This document shows, one piece after another, positions 5,238-13,566 of a stretch of DNA of 15,220 nt (position 1 is the first letter of the stretch; every line of letters begins with the position of its first letter). The DNA comes from Bacteroidales bacterium (lineage in GTDB: Bacteria > Bacteroidota > Bacteroidia > Bacteroidales > Tenuifilaceae). The stretch covers positions 1-15,220 of the forward strand of contig WBUV01000027.1 in NCBI GenBank assembly GCA_008933525.1, written 5' to 3'. A program made the translations under genes and the position numbers. Below the pieces are notes generated by a model. The model did no database searches, was not told the DNA's origin, and saw nothing but the letters and a program-made list of their open reading frames with translations.

Positions 5238-6600
5238 AAAAGAAATAGTATTGAATTCCTGCACTAATATTGAAATTTAGTCTTTTTGAATCGTAATTGT
5301 CATTCTCCTCATATTGGTAATTAATGCTGGAATTTAACTGAAATCGAAGTTTTTGCGAAAAGTAGTAACTGCATTGTCCTGAAACAAAAGGATTGATAAA
5401 TATTTCATCACTTTTTTCTTCATAAAAGTTCTTTTGGGCTATTATACCCGTACTCACTCTTAAATAAGTTCTGGTGTTAGGGATATAAGCTTTAAAATAC
5501 TGAGCGCTTAATACTATGTTTTTGTAATTTGTTCCATAAAATGCAGTTCCAATAGTATCGTATCTAAATACATTGAATGAGCTATTAAGATTATATCCGC
5601 TTTGCCAATTTAAACCATTTATCCACCTCGATGAATATTCTGCACCAATATTTAACCCGTATTCAGTAACCTCATTCACCTGCTTAGTAGCAATGCCGTA
5701 TTCCGTTTGTTTTATAAACCTCTTATCTAGATTTGCAAATGGGGCAATACGGATATTCCAAATATTGCCTGTTTCCCATGTATTTCCACGAGCATAATTC
5801 CAGTTATCGTTAACTAATCCAAAATACAAACCATCGGTTTTAGTTACATATTCATTTGAAACTAGAAACGAATCAATAGCAGTATATTCCTGCATCCTTT
5901 TAATGCGCGAGTCAATTATTCTGTGGTTTAGAACTTCATTTATAAAATCTGCAAACTTAAATACCTCTTCCTCGCTGGGTGTTTTTGTTAATCGACCGTT
6001 ATTGGCTAAATCTTCTAAAATATAAATGGCCAAACGAGCGTCTGCTACATTTTCTATTCTGCCCTTTCCAAAAAGAAAGGATATGTAATTTTGCGATGCG
6101 TAATTACTCGTAAAAAATTTTGAGGTATTGGTAATATTTTCATACTCTTGGTAAGCTCTATTGGGCGATTGTATAGTGCTAACATTAAAACCTATAAAGA
6201 AATCGTTTATTATGTAAAAATTATTTTCAGAGATACCTCTAAGGTAGATATTCATATTATTATTAAAACTCTTGATTGTAGATGAAGAAAAATCATGGAT
6301 AGACTTAGAATTGCTATTGTTCACATTGAAATCCAGAGAATGATATCCATAATATTGTCTATTGTATTTAGTTAAGAAAAAGTTAATGTTGGCTGTATTG
6401 TATATATAATGGTTTTTGTAATCATAGGACGAGTTATATTTTCCGAAAGAATTGTTTGAACTTAAATTAGTACTCAGAGAGTTGAATCGGTAATTTGTGA
6501 GTTTGTAATTGTTTAAATCGATATTGTTGAATTGAGCAAATGCTGAGAGACTTACAATAGCTAAAGCCATTGTAAGGATGTGTTTCGAAAGTTTTTTCAT
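5236..6600 (-). CDS. Putative outer-membrane beta-barrel protein, function unknown
   Basis: The product has 454 residues. A clear signal peptide (MKKLSKHILTMALAIVSLSAFAQ, in two parts: a basic start and a hydrophobic core ending AFAQ at 20-23) shows export. The mature protein is rich in Asn, Tyr, Ser and Phe, with alternating polar/aromatic strands such as YGLNIGAEYSSRW, SGYNLNSSFNVF, FNVNNSNSKSIHDF and LRFQLNSSINYQYEE. It ends in IQYYFF, a C-terminal aromatic typical of outer-membrane barrels. A central helical, charged stretch (about 180-245, ADARLAIYILEDLANNGRLT..EEEVFKF) resembles an insert or plug-like segment. I recognise no named family. It lies 68 nt downstream of rsmE on the same strand and may be cotranscribed with it; no clean promoter motif is seen in that gap. 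It ends at the shared terminator. Confidence 0.75.
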   Translation of the reverse strand: MKKLSKHILTMALAIVSLSAFAQFNNIDLNNYKLTNYRFNSLSTNLSSNNSFGKYNSSYDYKNHYIYNTANINFFLTKYNRQYYGYHSLDFNVNNSNSKSIHDFSSSTIKSFNNNMNIYLRGISENNFYIINDFFIGFNVSTIQSPNRAYQEYENITNTSKFFTSNYASQNYISFLFGKGRIENVADARLAIYILEDLANNGRLTKTPSEEEVFKFADFINEVLNHRIIDSRIKRMQEYTAIDSFLVSNEYVTKTDGLYFGLVNDNWNYARGNTWETGNIWNIRIAPFANLDKRFIKQTEYGIATKQVNEVTEYGLNIGAEYSSRWINGLNWQSGYNLNSSFNVFRYDTIGTAFYGTNYKNIVLSAQYFKAYIPNTRTYLRVSTGIIAQKNFYEEKSDEIFINPFVSGQCSYYFSQKLRFQLNSSINYQYEENDNYDSKRLNFNISAGIQYYFF

Positions 6601-6668
6601 AGGATTAGAGGTTTAATTGTGTTATTTTTTCGGTACAATTTTCAACAAAAATTATACCACTATAGCAC

Positions 6669-7370
6669 TTATGAGTTTAAAATATTAATAGTGTGGCAAG
6701 CAACAATTCCTGCGGTTTCGGTTCTTAAGCGCGATGTTCCGAGGCTAATTTCCTGAAATCCCTTTTTTAAACTTTGCTCAACTTCCGATGGGGTAAAATC
6801 GCCTTCGGGGCCAATGAGTATTGTAACTTTTGAGTTTGGTTGTAAGTTGTTCTTTAGAAGAGGTAAATCCCAACTATTGCAGTGGGCAATAAATTTCTGT
6901 CCATCTAGGTTTTGGTTTAGGAATTGTTTAAGCGAAATCATCTCGTTTAACTTTGGAACGTAGGCTTTGATTGATTGCTTTACGGCCGAAACAATAATTT
7001 TTTCAAGTCTATCATTATTTACAACCTTGCGTTCAGATCGGTCGCAAAGGATTGGTGTTATCTCATCAATTCCAATTTCTGTTGCCTTTTCCAAAAACCA
7101 CTCTAATCGTTCTATGTTTTTTGTTGGAGCAATTGCAATGTGAAGGTAAAAATTCCGTTTTCCAAATTCGGTTTTAACATCGGTTACAATAACCTCGCAT
7201 CGTTTAGGGTTAGGATTTGCAATGCTGGCTGTAAAAAGATTTCCTTTTCCATCAATTAAGGTTATTTCATCGCCAGTGTTTAATCGGAGCACTCTTATGC
7301 AATGCTTTGATTCCTCTTCGGGAAGAATATAGGTGTTGCCAGCAATATTGGGTGAGTAGAATATATGCAT
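6669..7370 (-). CDS. rsmE: RsmE, 16S rRNA (uracil-1498-N3)-methyltransferase
   Basis: RsmE methylates N3 of U1498 in helix 44 of 16S rRNA in the assembled 30S subunit, using S-adenosylmethionine. The 233-residue length is normal. The N-terminal PUA-like part contains EEESKHCIRVLRLNTGDEITLIDGKG (18-43). The C-terminal trefoil-knot SPOUT domain shows EKATEIGIDEITP (94-106), IGPEGDF (186-192) and LGTSRLRTETAG (210-221), the SAM-binding knot motifs of the family. A TTCG-N19-TATTTTTG promoter lies just upstream, and the ATG start fits it. It diverges from the phosphoesterase gene. Confidence 0.95.
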   Translation of the reverse strand: MHIFYSPNIAGNTYILPEEESKHCIRVLRLNTGDEITLIDGKGNLFTASIANPNPKRCEVIVTDVKTEFGKRNFYLHIAIAPTKNIERLEWFLEKATEIGIDEITPILCDRSERKVVNNDRLEKIIVSAVKQSIKAYVPKLNEMISLKQFLNQNLDGQKFIAHCNSWDLPLLKNNLQPNSKVTILIGPEGDFTPSEVEQSLKKGFQEISLGTSRLRTETAGIVACHTINILNS

Positions 7371-7391
7371 ATGTTTAGTGTTTTAGCATTT

Positions 7392-7422
7392 CAAAAATAG
7401 TTAATTGATATTACACTTCGAA
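7392..7422 (-). promoter_or_regulatory. Candidate rsmE promoter (TTCG, 19 nt, TATTTTTG)
   Basis: On the minus strand, TATTTTTG (7399-7392) is a perfect TAnnTTTG -7 element. TTCG (7422-7419) lies exactly 19 nt upstream and matches three of four bases of the -33 TTTG. The leader to the rsmE ATG would be about 15-18 nt. Confidence 0.55.
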
Positions 7423-7470
7423 TATTTTCTTTTAAACTTCTGAGACATCATTATTTTGGAGTTAGATTAG

Positions 7471-7478
7471 TATTTTTG
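7471..7478 (+). promoter_or_regulatory. Candidate -7 element of the phosphoesterase gene (TATTTTTG)
   Basis: TATTTTTG is a perfect TAnnTTTG match, though no good -33 element is at the usual distance. It includes the TTG at 7476, the most upstream possible start codon. If it is the promoter, that TTG precedes the transcript start, and the ATG at 7494 must be used. Confidence 0.45.
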
Positions 7479-7493
7479 TTGAAATTTCTAGAT

Positions 7494-7994
7494 ATGAAGA
7501 GAATTGGCATTTTATCGGATACTCACGGGTTTTGGGATGATGGTTTGGATGTGTTTTTTGCCAATTGCGATGAGATTTGGCATGCTGGCGATATTGGATC
7601 GTTAGAATTAGCCGACAGGATATCTAAATTCAAACCATTCCGAGCTGTTCATGGGAATATTGATGACCATAGAGTAAGGATAAGCTATCCAAATTTTCAG
7701 TATTTTAAAATTGAGGATATTCAAGTTTTAATGACACATATTGGTGGAATTCCAGGCCGATATGATATTAACGCAATACCACTTATTGAAAAACTACCAG
7801 CCAATATATTTATTTGCGGCCATAGCCATATACTAAAAGTTAAGTTCGATAAGAAGTACAATTTTCTTTATGTCAATCCTGGAGCTGCTGGGAATAGCGG
7901 CTTTCATAACGTTAAAACCGCCATACGTTTTGTTATTGATGCCGATAATTTAAAAAATATGGAGGTTTGGGAAAAAGTAAGAAAAGGACACTAG
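7494..7994 (+). CDS. YfcE/MJ0936-family metallophosphoesterase
   Basis: This 166-residue cytoplasmic phosphodiesterase has the calcineurin-like two-metal fold (Metallophos_2). The metal ligands are visible in order: D9 and H11 in SDTHG, D33 in HAGDIGS, N55 in HGNIDD, H82 in MTHIGG, and H110/H112 in GHSH. The NPGA motif at 128-131 is also typical. The family cleaves simple phosphodiesters in vitro, often Mn-dependent, with no firm physiological substrate. The start at ATG 7494 gives MKRIGILSDTHG, the usual family N-terminus. The frame extends to TTG at 7476, but the extra six residues overlap a promoter-like element. The gene diverges from rsmE and ends in the hairpin at 7977-8009. Confidence 0.92.
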   Translation: MKRIGILSDTHGFWDDGLDVFFANCDEIWHAGDIGSLELADRISKFKPFRAVHGNIDDHRVRISYPNFQYFKIEDIQVLMTHIGGIPGRYDINAIPLIEKLPANIFICGHSHILKVKFDKKYNFLYVNPGAAGNSGFHNVKTAIRFVIDADNLKNMEVWEKVRKGH

Positions 7995-8009
7995 CTATCC
8001 TTTTCTTAC
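7977..8009. terminator. Terminator hairpin between convergent genes
   Basis: GTAAGAAAAGGA (7977-7988) pairs perfectly with TCCTTTTCTTAC (7998-8009) around a 9-nt loop. The 5' arm lies within the last codons of the phosphoesterase gene, whose TAG is in the loop. On the minus strand, the hairpin is followed by a run of five T's, so it can also terminate the large gene starting at 12595. Confidence 0.65.
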
Positions 8010-8011
8010 AA

Positions 8012-11000
8012 TTATTTATTTTTCACTTCTTCTGTTTCCTCTTCGGAATCATCCGCAGTTTCTACTTTTTCTGAATCAATACCATACATAAGCTGCTTAT
8101 AGCGCTGACGTGCCTGTTCTAAATCTTTTTTAGTTCCAATAAGGAATCGATAACCCGGTTCGCCTGGTTTGACCTTCAGCCTTTGTTCGCTGGATTTCTG
8201 CTGTTTTATTGGTAGGATAAACTCTTGATTATCGGAGGAAACCTGCATTACACTTTTGGTGTAAGTGAAAACGTAATACTTATCGTCGCCAAGGTGAATG
8301 TATAGGGTCATTAAATCGCCACTACGTTTTTTGAAAATTTCGATATAGCCATTTACAAATTTGTTAACCTGAATATTTCCGATTGAACCTATTCCAAGTT
8401 TTCCTTTTGAGTAGAATGATTTACGAACAGGATCCCACCGCATTTTCACTTCATTAAGAATCATTGTTGCTTCGTACCCTTTGGGTATTTGACTAAAAGC
8501 TCCAAAAAGAGTTAATTGGTTAAGTGCAGCTTTAATCTCACTCGAATCAACCCATTCGTATAGGGCTTTTTTGTATAATTTTCGGCTTAAATCAACCTTA
8601 TCCAGAGTAATTGCGCTATTTAACTCAGCAGCCATAGCCTCTAGTGATTTTTGGTTGAAATGGAAATTAAGCTGTATAATTAAATCCATGCTTAAGTCGT
8701 TCTCCTCCATTTTATGGATTATACTACCGTAGTTCTTTAGTTGTATTTGTCCAAGTTTTACAGGTAGTTGAACTGTGCCTTCGCCAAAAGTCATGCAATA
8801 ATCTTTCTGCAAACTCACGCTATTCCCTGATGTATCGGGGTTTTCTAGTTTATGGGGTTGTGCAATAGTGAAACGTCGATTATTGTTGTTAAAACTCATA
8901 AAGCCTTGAGCCTGAACAATTGGTTTATCGGCATAATCCTTTCGCATTCGCATAAATCCACCGTAAAGTTTAAGTGAATCTTCGGAAATAACAGAGCCAT
9001 TTACAAGGTAATGAAGATTTAAATTCTGAGGTTTTTCTCCAACAGGTATTCTAACTTTTTTGGGATCGATTTGCGCCTCAAATTTTAATCTCTGAGCCTT
9101 AGTGTTTGGGCAATTATAAATTGGAAGAGCTCCTCCCTTGAATTCTAAAAACTGATTAGGCGCAAAAAGTCTATAATCCCCAATAAATCCAAAATTAGGA
9201 CTCAGCATAAAGCTGTCGGGTTCGGTAAGTTTGCCTTCTGCGTAGGTGTTTAAGAAGGCATCATTTTCCACGTTGTTGATAATGATTGTTTGAATAGAGT
9301 CCCGCTCATCGATATAGTCGTATAGTCCATTTCCCTTGTATTTTCTTCTACTTGAAATGACCAACTCGGAGTTGTAAATTTTATGGTATTTTGATGTTAG
9401 GTTTGCAAAAATTGTTGCTAAGGAGAACTTATTCATCCTGTTTGCGGGATCAACTTTAACTTTTTTATCCTTTGGATAGATTACTGCATCGGCAACAATA
9501 ATATACTTAACACTATCGGACTTAAGTTCAGCAGTTTGAATATTGTAGACTGATTTTGGGGAGAAGTAGTAAAGCGAATCCTCTTCGGCTTTTACTGAGT
9601 AGAATAGGGAGCCTGAAGGTAAAGAGTCTTTATCGTGCATCCGGGAAATGGTAAATTCTCCACCCAGAACTGCCTCTTGCCTCATTGTGGTTAGGAAGTT
9701 TAGGTTGTGCGAGTCCATTTCCCACCCAAATCTATCAAGGTGTGCTTCATAATTAAGTGCGTTTAACTTTGCGTATACACTTTTATTGGTTTTGCTGAAA
9801 TCACCTTTTCGACTTTTGAAGTCAATGTTTGATTTAACATCGTTTGTAGATAATGCTAAATCCTCAGTTTTGGGTTTGTACAGTTTTAGATTTGCTTTAG
9901 GGGAGTTAAAGTCATCGGCATTAAACTCATAGTGCGATGAACTCAATGTCGCATTTTCAAGAGAAATATCACCATTACCAGTTAGCCCAAGTGGCTCAAG
10001 AAGTAAATCGCCCATTAGTCTTGCAAGGGTATCGTACATTACGAATGGCTTTTCGCCTCGTTTAATGTAGAATTTATCGCGCTTGGGAAGCCATTTGATT
10101 CTATGTCTTTCGCCAATGAGTTTTGGGTACTGAATTCCAGAAGTCCTTTTCTCGATAAAAAAACTATTTGATATCGTTGTCATTGAATCGGGGAAAAGGT
10201 ACATGTATTCTGAAGAAGTTGTAGATGAGATGTATTTAATATCACCGGTTATGATTAGACCTTGATTGCTTAAATCTACTTTATTATAGGCAATGCCCTT
10301 TCCTCGATAGAGGGCTAATCCTTCTCCTGGTGTTTTTTTTATGAAACCAAGGGAGTTGTCGGGGCGAAGCACTAATGTTTCTTCAATTGGAGCAAGTATA
10401 TTTCCAGAGTATAGAATTCCTTTGAAGTTCAAATCAGCACTTTCAAAATTGTCTAGGTTTTCGTAGGTAAAAGGTAAGATTTCGAAATAAAACGAATCGC
10501 GTTTATAAATTCCTCCATGAATGCTCGGGTCGTCGTAGTAAACGTATGACATTCCAGTACTGTTGAAAATTGGGTAGTTGGGATTGCTAATTAAACCTGA
10601 TTTATTGTTGGGTTTATCAATAAGTATGTTTCCGTTAATCTTCTCCATTGTATTTTGTACACCTTGAAGAATTCTACGGCCATAATTATCGCGTTTACTT
10701 GTCTGGTAATCAAGTTCAAGTAGGTCTGCATCTACTAAGTCAATTTTGAACTTGTCGTAATCGAACTTAAACGTTTCCCCATGAAATTTGAACAACCCTG
10801 CTTGTACATATCCACCGAACTGGAAGTTCCTATTTTTCTGCATTAGAATTTCTTTCTTATGTGGACTTATAAATACATTTTGAGAATCGCTAACAGAAAT
10901 ATTTTCCACACCTCTGATTCTCATATCCATGGACTTGAGATCGAGCTCTGCATTGGGAACGTTTCCTTCACAAATTGAAGAGAAGCGAATAACGTCATAG

Positions 11001-12595
11001 TCAATCTTTTGAAAACGAGCGAGAATAGCGTATCTGAGCTTTTGGGTAATTTGAACTTCGTCCGAGTTAAAATCGTAAAGTATGTAGCCTTCCTTTGCTA
11101 TTCGCATCATCTCAATTTTCACCTGCTCAATGGGTTTCCTTATGAAAATAGCAAGGTCTGTAGCTAGAAACGATTTGCTTTTGACTTTTATTGAATAATT
11201 CCAAATGGCCAATAAAGGGTGCTGATCGCTAGGGCCCATCATATCATCAAAAAAAACTTCATTAAAAAAGTTGTCGGATTCAAACGATGCTCGTCCTATT
11301 GATGCTCCTGTTGATGCTCCAAATACAATTTTTTCCTCATCAATTTTCCATGTAAGTTGGTTTGCCCAAATGCTGAGTTTGTGGTAAGAACTAATAAAAG
11401 GGCTTTGAGTTGTTAACTTGTCGGTTGGAGCAATAGTAACCGTTCGGTTCTTGTTGTTATAGTTGAAGTATAAGCCTGAGTGATATATTGAGTCGTTGGG
11501 AAATTTAAAAAGGATACTAGCTTTTTCGGTGTTTAGGATTGAACGTTGAAAAATAAGGATATTCCCTTCAACCCTAAGGAATTCTTTACCGTTGCGATTA
11601 ATTGAAACTGTAGCAAGTTTTTCGGCCGAACCTTTTCCAATTAGTCGTGAGCCCTGCATGATGTAACCACCCTCATAATCTACGTTTTTGAAGAGATTTT
11701 TTATTTGGAACCATTTGCCGTACGATTCAAACTCAGGGTACTGAATGGTTGTTGGGGTGTAGTCCTTTATAAGTCTATCTGAAACTTTGCCTAAACTAGG
11801 AGTCGTGAAATAATCTTTGTTAGTAAAGTAGACTGAGTCGAGGGAGTAGGAGTTTTTATTTAAGTCGAGTTGATACTTCTTTAGGTCAATAAATATTTCA
11901 TCATCTGGGTAGCCTGAGCGAGCCCATGTCACTTTTCCTCCATTTCCTTTCCAATTTCCTGTTGAGGGAGTGTAAACTCCACTTGTAGTTTTAATAAAAA
12001 TACTATCGTTACCGTAAATACATACTAGGTTTATTTTGTTGAGACGAATATAGAGCTGGTCTTTAAATTCAAATTGATAGGAGGGGTGCGTCCCCGACTT
12101 CCATGCAAATGTGTTTGTTTGCTTTATTATGGAGTTTTTTACGACTGCGTCTGTAAAACGTAGATAGTTGCTTAGCGATGTTAGGCTTAAATTTTCCGTT
12201 TTTAATAGTTGATTGTACGATTTATCCCAAGCATCGTAATTCTTGTTTGCGTAGGAATCTCGGAAAAAAAAATCGATAAGTTTTACGTAGGTTAATACCA
12301 AATCCTTTTTCTCTGGAAGGATTGGTAGCATTAGGTTTGATATTTCGATGATATTTTTTTTATGCTCTTCGTTTATGGTATCGCTTGCCCAGAATATGGT
12401 AAATTTCTTGATGAACTCCTCATCTTCCTTAGGAAGGTCTTTGTTAACAATTGAGTTTAGTTCGGCAGGGTATTTTAGAATGTCGCCCGAGAATTTATCA
12501 TCATCCTGATTAAATGCCTTTGGCGAAAATGTTATGGCAAAAACCAAAACTGTAATGGAAAGTGAAATAAACCAAAACTTTTTGTTAACAAGCAT
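8012..12595 (-). CDS. Very large (1527-aa) exported protein of unknown function
   Basis: I do not recognise a named family. An N-terminal signal or anchor (VNKKFWFISLSITVLVFAI, about 3-21) shows export. Residues about 50-150 are helical and charged. The rest, about 165-1450, is dominated by beta-strand-like repeats of the form G-x-hydrophobic-x-hydrophobic interrupted by polar turns: for example GGYIMQGSRLIGKGS, DLNFKGILYSGNILAP, GKGIAYNKVDLSNQGLIITGD and GNGDISLENATLSSSHYEF. This suggests an elongated beta-helix or beta-taco architecture of the AsmA/TamB/LptD-jellyroll kind, without sequence evidence of homology. The C-terminus (IGTKKDLEQARQRYKQLMYG) is helical and ends in an acidic tail. 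No secretion-system sorting domain is seen. The ATG is 11 nt after the prmA stop, so the two are cotranscribed. It occupies 30% of the window. Confidence 0.85.
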   Translation of the reverse strand: MLVNKKFWFISLSITVLVFAITFSPKAFNQDDDKFSGDILKYPAELNSIVNKDLPKEDEEFIKKFTIFWASDTINEEHKKNIIEISNLMLPILPEKKDLVLTYVKLIDFFFRDSYANKNYDAWDKSYNQLLKTENLSLTSLSNYLRFTDAVVKNSIIKQTNTFAWKSGTHPSYQFEFKDQLYIRLNKINLVCIYGNDSIFIKTTSGVYTPSTGNWKGNGGKVTWARSGYPDDEIFIDLKKYQLDLNKNSYSLDSVYFTNKDYFTTPSLGKVSDRLIKDYTPTTIQYPEFESYGKWFQIKNLFKNVDYEGGYIMQGSRLIGKGSAEKLATVSINRNGKEFLRVEGNILIFQRSILNTEKASILFKFPNDSIYHSGLYFNYNNKNRTVTIAPTDKLTTQSPFISSYHKLSIWANQLTWKIDEEKIVFGASTGASIGRASFESDNFFNEVFFDDMMGPSDQHPLLAIWNYSIKVKSKSFLATDLAIFIRKPIEQVKIEMMRIAKEGYILYDFNSDEVQITQKLRYAILARFQKIDYDVIRFSSICEGNVPNAELDLKSMDMRIRGVENISVSDSQNVFISPHKKEILMQKNRNFQFGGYVQAGLFKFHGETFKFDYDKFKIDLVDADLLELDYQTSKRDNYGRRILQGVQNTMEKINGNILIDKPNNKSGLISNPNYPIFNSTGMSYVYYDDPSIHGGIYKRDSFYFEILPFTYENLDNFESADLNFKGILYSGNILAPIEETLVLRPDNSLGFIKKTPGEGLALYRGKGIAYNKVDLSNQGLIITGDIKYISSTTSSEYMYLFPDSMTTISNSFFIEKRTSGIQYPKLIGERHRIKWLPKRDKFYIKRGEKPFVMYDTLARLMGDLLLEPLGLTGNGDISLENATLSSSHYEFNADDFNSPKANLKLYKPKTEDLALSTNDVKSNIDFKSRKGDFSKTNKSVYAKLNALNYEAHLDRFGWEMDSHNLNFLTTMRQEAVLGGEFTISRMHDKDSLPSGSLFYSVKAEEDSLYYFSPKSVYNIQTAELKSDSVKYIIVADAVIYPKDKKVKVDPANRMNKFSLATIFANLTSKYHKIYNSELVISSRRKYKGNGLYDYIDERDSIQTIIINNVENDAFLNTYAEGKLTEPDSFMLSPNFGFIGDYRLFAPNQFLEFKGGALPIYNCPNTKAQRLKFEAQIDPKKVRIPVGEKPQNLNLHYLVNGSVISEDSLKLYGGFMRMRKDYADKPIVQAQGFMSFNNNNRRFTIAQPHKLENPDTSGNSVSLQKDYCMTFGEGTVQLPVKLGQIQLKNYGSIIHKMEENDLSMDLIIQLNFHFNQKSLEAMAAELNSAITLDKVDLSRKLYKKALYEWVDSSEIKAALNQLTLFGAFSQIPKGYEATMILNEVKMRWDPVRKSFYSKGKLGIGSIGNIQVNKFVNGYIEIFKKRSGDLMTLYIHLGDDKYYVFTYTKSVMQVSSDNQEFILPIKQQKSSEQRLKVKPGEPGYRFLIGTKKDLEQARQRYKQLMYGIDSEKVETADDSEEETEEVKNK

Positions 12596-12606
12596 AGTTA
12601 AATGTT

Positions 12607-13440
12607 TTAGTTAGAAAAAGAAACCATAGCCCAATCGTCGCGGTAGAATGTTTCCTGATGTTTTAATCCAAGCTTCTCCGAAGCCTGAATCAATGTATTT
12701 ACATCGGAACGCAGTATGCCGCTCATAAATAGTTTCCCGTTTACATTTAGGCTTGATTTATAAGTAGCTAAGTCGTTTAGTAAGATATTTAGGTTTATGT
12801 TGGCAATAATTAAATCGAAATGTTTGCCAGCAAGCAATGCAGCATCACCAAGCAGAACTTCGGTTTTTGTGCATTTATTTTCCGTAACATTCTCCAGAGA
12901 GTTGCGGTATGCCCACTCGTCAATATCAATTGCAACAACATTTGCCGCACCTTTCATTTCGGCTAAGATTGCTAATACACCTGTTCCGCACCCCATGTCT
13001 AATACTGTCAATCCATTAACATCTGTATTCAGCAAAGCATTAATCATCAGGTGTGTGGTTTGGTGATGGCCCGTTCCAAACGACATTTTTGGGTCGATGA
13101 CAATCTCGTAATCAGTTTTTGGAAAATTGGTGTGGAATGATGCCCGAACCAGACATTTATTGTCGACTAAAATTGGCTCAAAGTTCGATTCCCAAACCTC
13201 GTTCCAGTTCTTATCTGCAATACTATTCACCTCAAAATTTATAGAAACTCCTTCGGGAAGAAATAGACTTTCGATTGCCTGTTCTGCAGAAAAATCCTTG
13301 TTGGATTTAATGTATGCCCGAAAGCCTTTATCGTCCTCCATAAAACTCTCAAAGCCCAACTCGGATAGTTGGGCAATGAGAATACTGTTGGTTTCTTCGC
13401 CTGGAGGTGTTACGCTGATTACTAGTTCTGTGTAACTCAT
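12607..13440 (-). CDS. prmA: PrmA, ribosomal protein L11 methyltransferase
   Basis: PrmA methylates lysines and the N-terminus of ribosomal protein L11 using S-adenosylmethionine. From ATG 13440 the protein has 277 residues and starts MSYTELVISVTPP, the normal N-terminal ferredoxin-like domain. The linker ends in SFGTGHHQTT (120-129), characteristic of PrmA. SAM motif I is VLDMGCGTGVLAI (146-158), motif II AIDIDE (170-175), and the N-I-N triplet at 214-216 corresponds to the N-PF/N-AN type motif. The frame is open up to an ATG at 13506, but the extra 22 residues (MLRVAQHDKN...) are a translation of the interspersed repeat at 13482-13550 and should not be annotated as protein. No promoter is seen directly upstream, so cotranscription with tpiA is likely, 126 nt away. 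Confidence 0.95.
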   Translation of the reverse strand: MSYTELVISVTPPGEETNSILIAQLSELGFESFMEDDKGFRAYIKSNKDFSAEQAIESLFLPEGVSINFEVNSIADKNWNEVWESNFEPILVDNKCLVRASFHTNFPKTDYEIVIDPKMSFGTGHHQTTHLMINALLNTDVNGLTVLDMGCGTGVLAILAEMKGAANVVAIDIDEWAYRNSLENVTENKCTKTEVLLGDAALLAGKHFDLIIANINLNILLNDLATYKSSLNVNGKLFMSGILRSDVNTLIQASEKLGLKHQETFYRDDWAMVSFSN

Positions 13441-13481
13441 TTTATTTGATTGAATAAGTTTATCACGTTTGCTTTGGTTCT

Positions 13482-13550
13482 TGTCATGCTGAGCAACGCG
13501 AAGCATCTGTTTTTAAGCCAATGAGATCCTTCACTTCGCTCAGGATTACA
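13482..13550. repeat. Bacteroidota-type interspersed palindromic repeat
   Basis: Two 27-nt arms (13482-13508 and 13524-13550) are inverted with 21 of 27 positions matching, around a 15-nt spacer. The left arm begins TGTCATGCTGAGC and ends GAAGCATCT; the right arm begins AGATCCTTCACTTCGCTCAG. This is the well-known intergenic repeat type found many times in Bacteroidota and related genomes, usually between genes. It sits between tpiA and prmA, forms a long imperfect hairpin in RNA from either strand, and could influence tpiA/prmA readthrough. Its arms are diverged, suggesting an old copy. Confidence 0.82.
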
Positions 13551-13566
13551 AACGACTGGCTATCAC

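Noticed and set aside
12797..13435. Two plus-strand reading frames opposite prmA
   Set aside because: They are antisense to a confident PrmA coding sequence, Ser-rich shadow translations with no family resemblance.
13441..13506. N-terminal 22-residue extension of PrmA
   Set aside because: It is translated from the interspersed palindromic repeat; the family N-terminus begins at the ATG at 13440.
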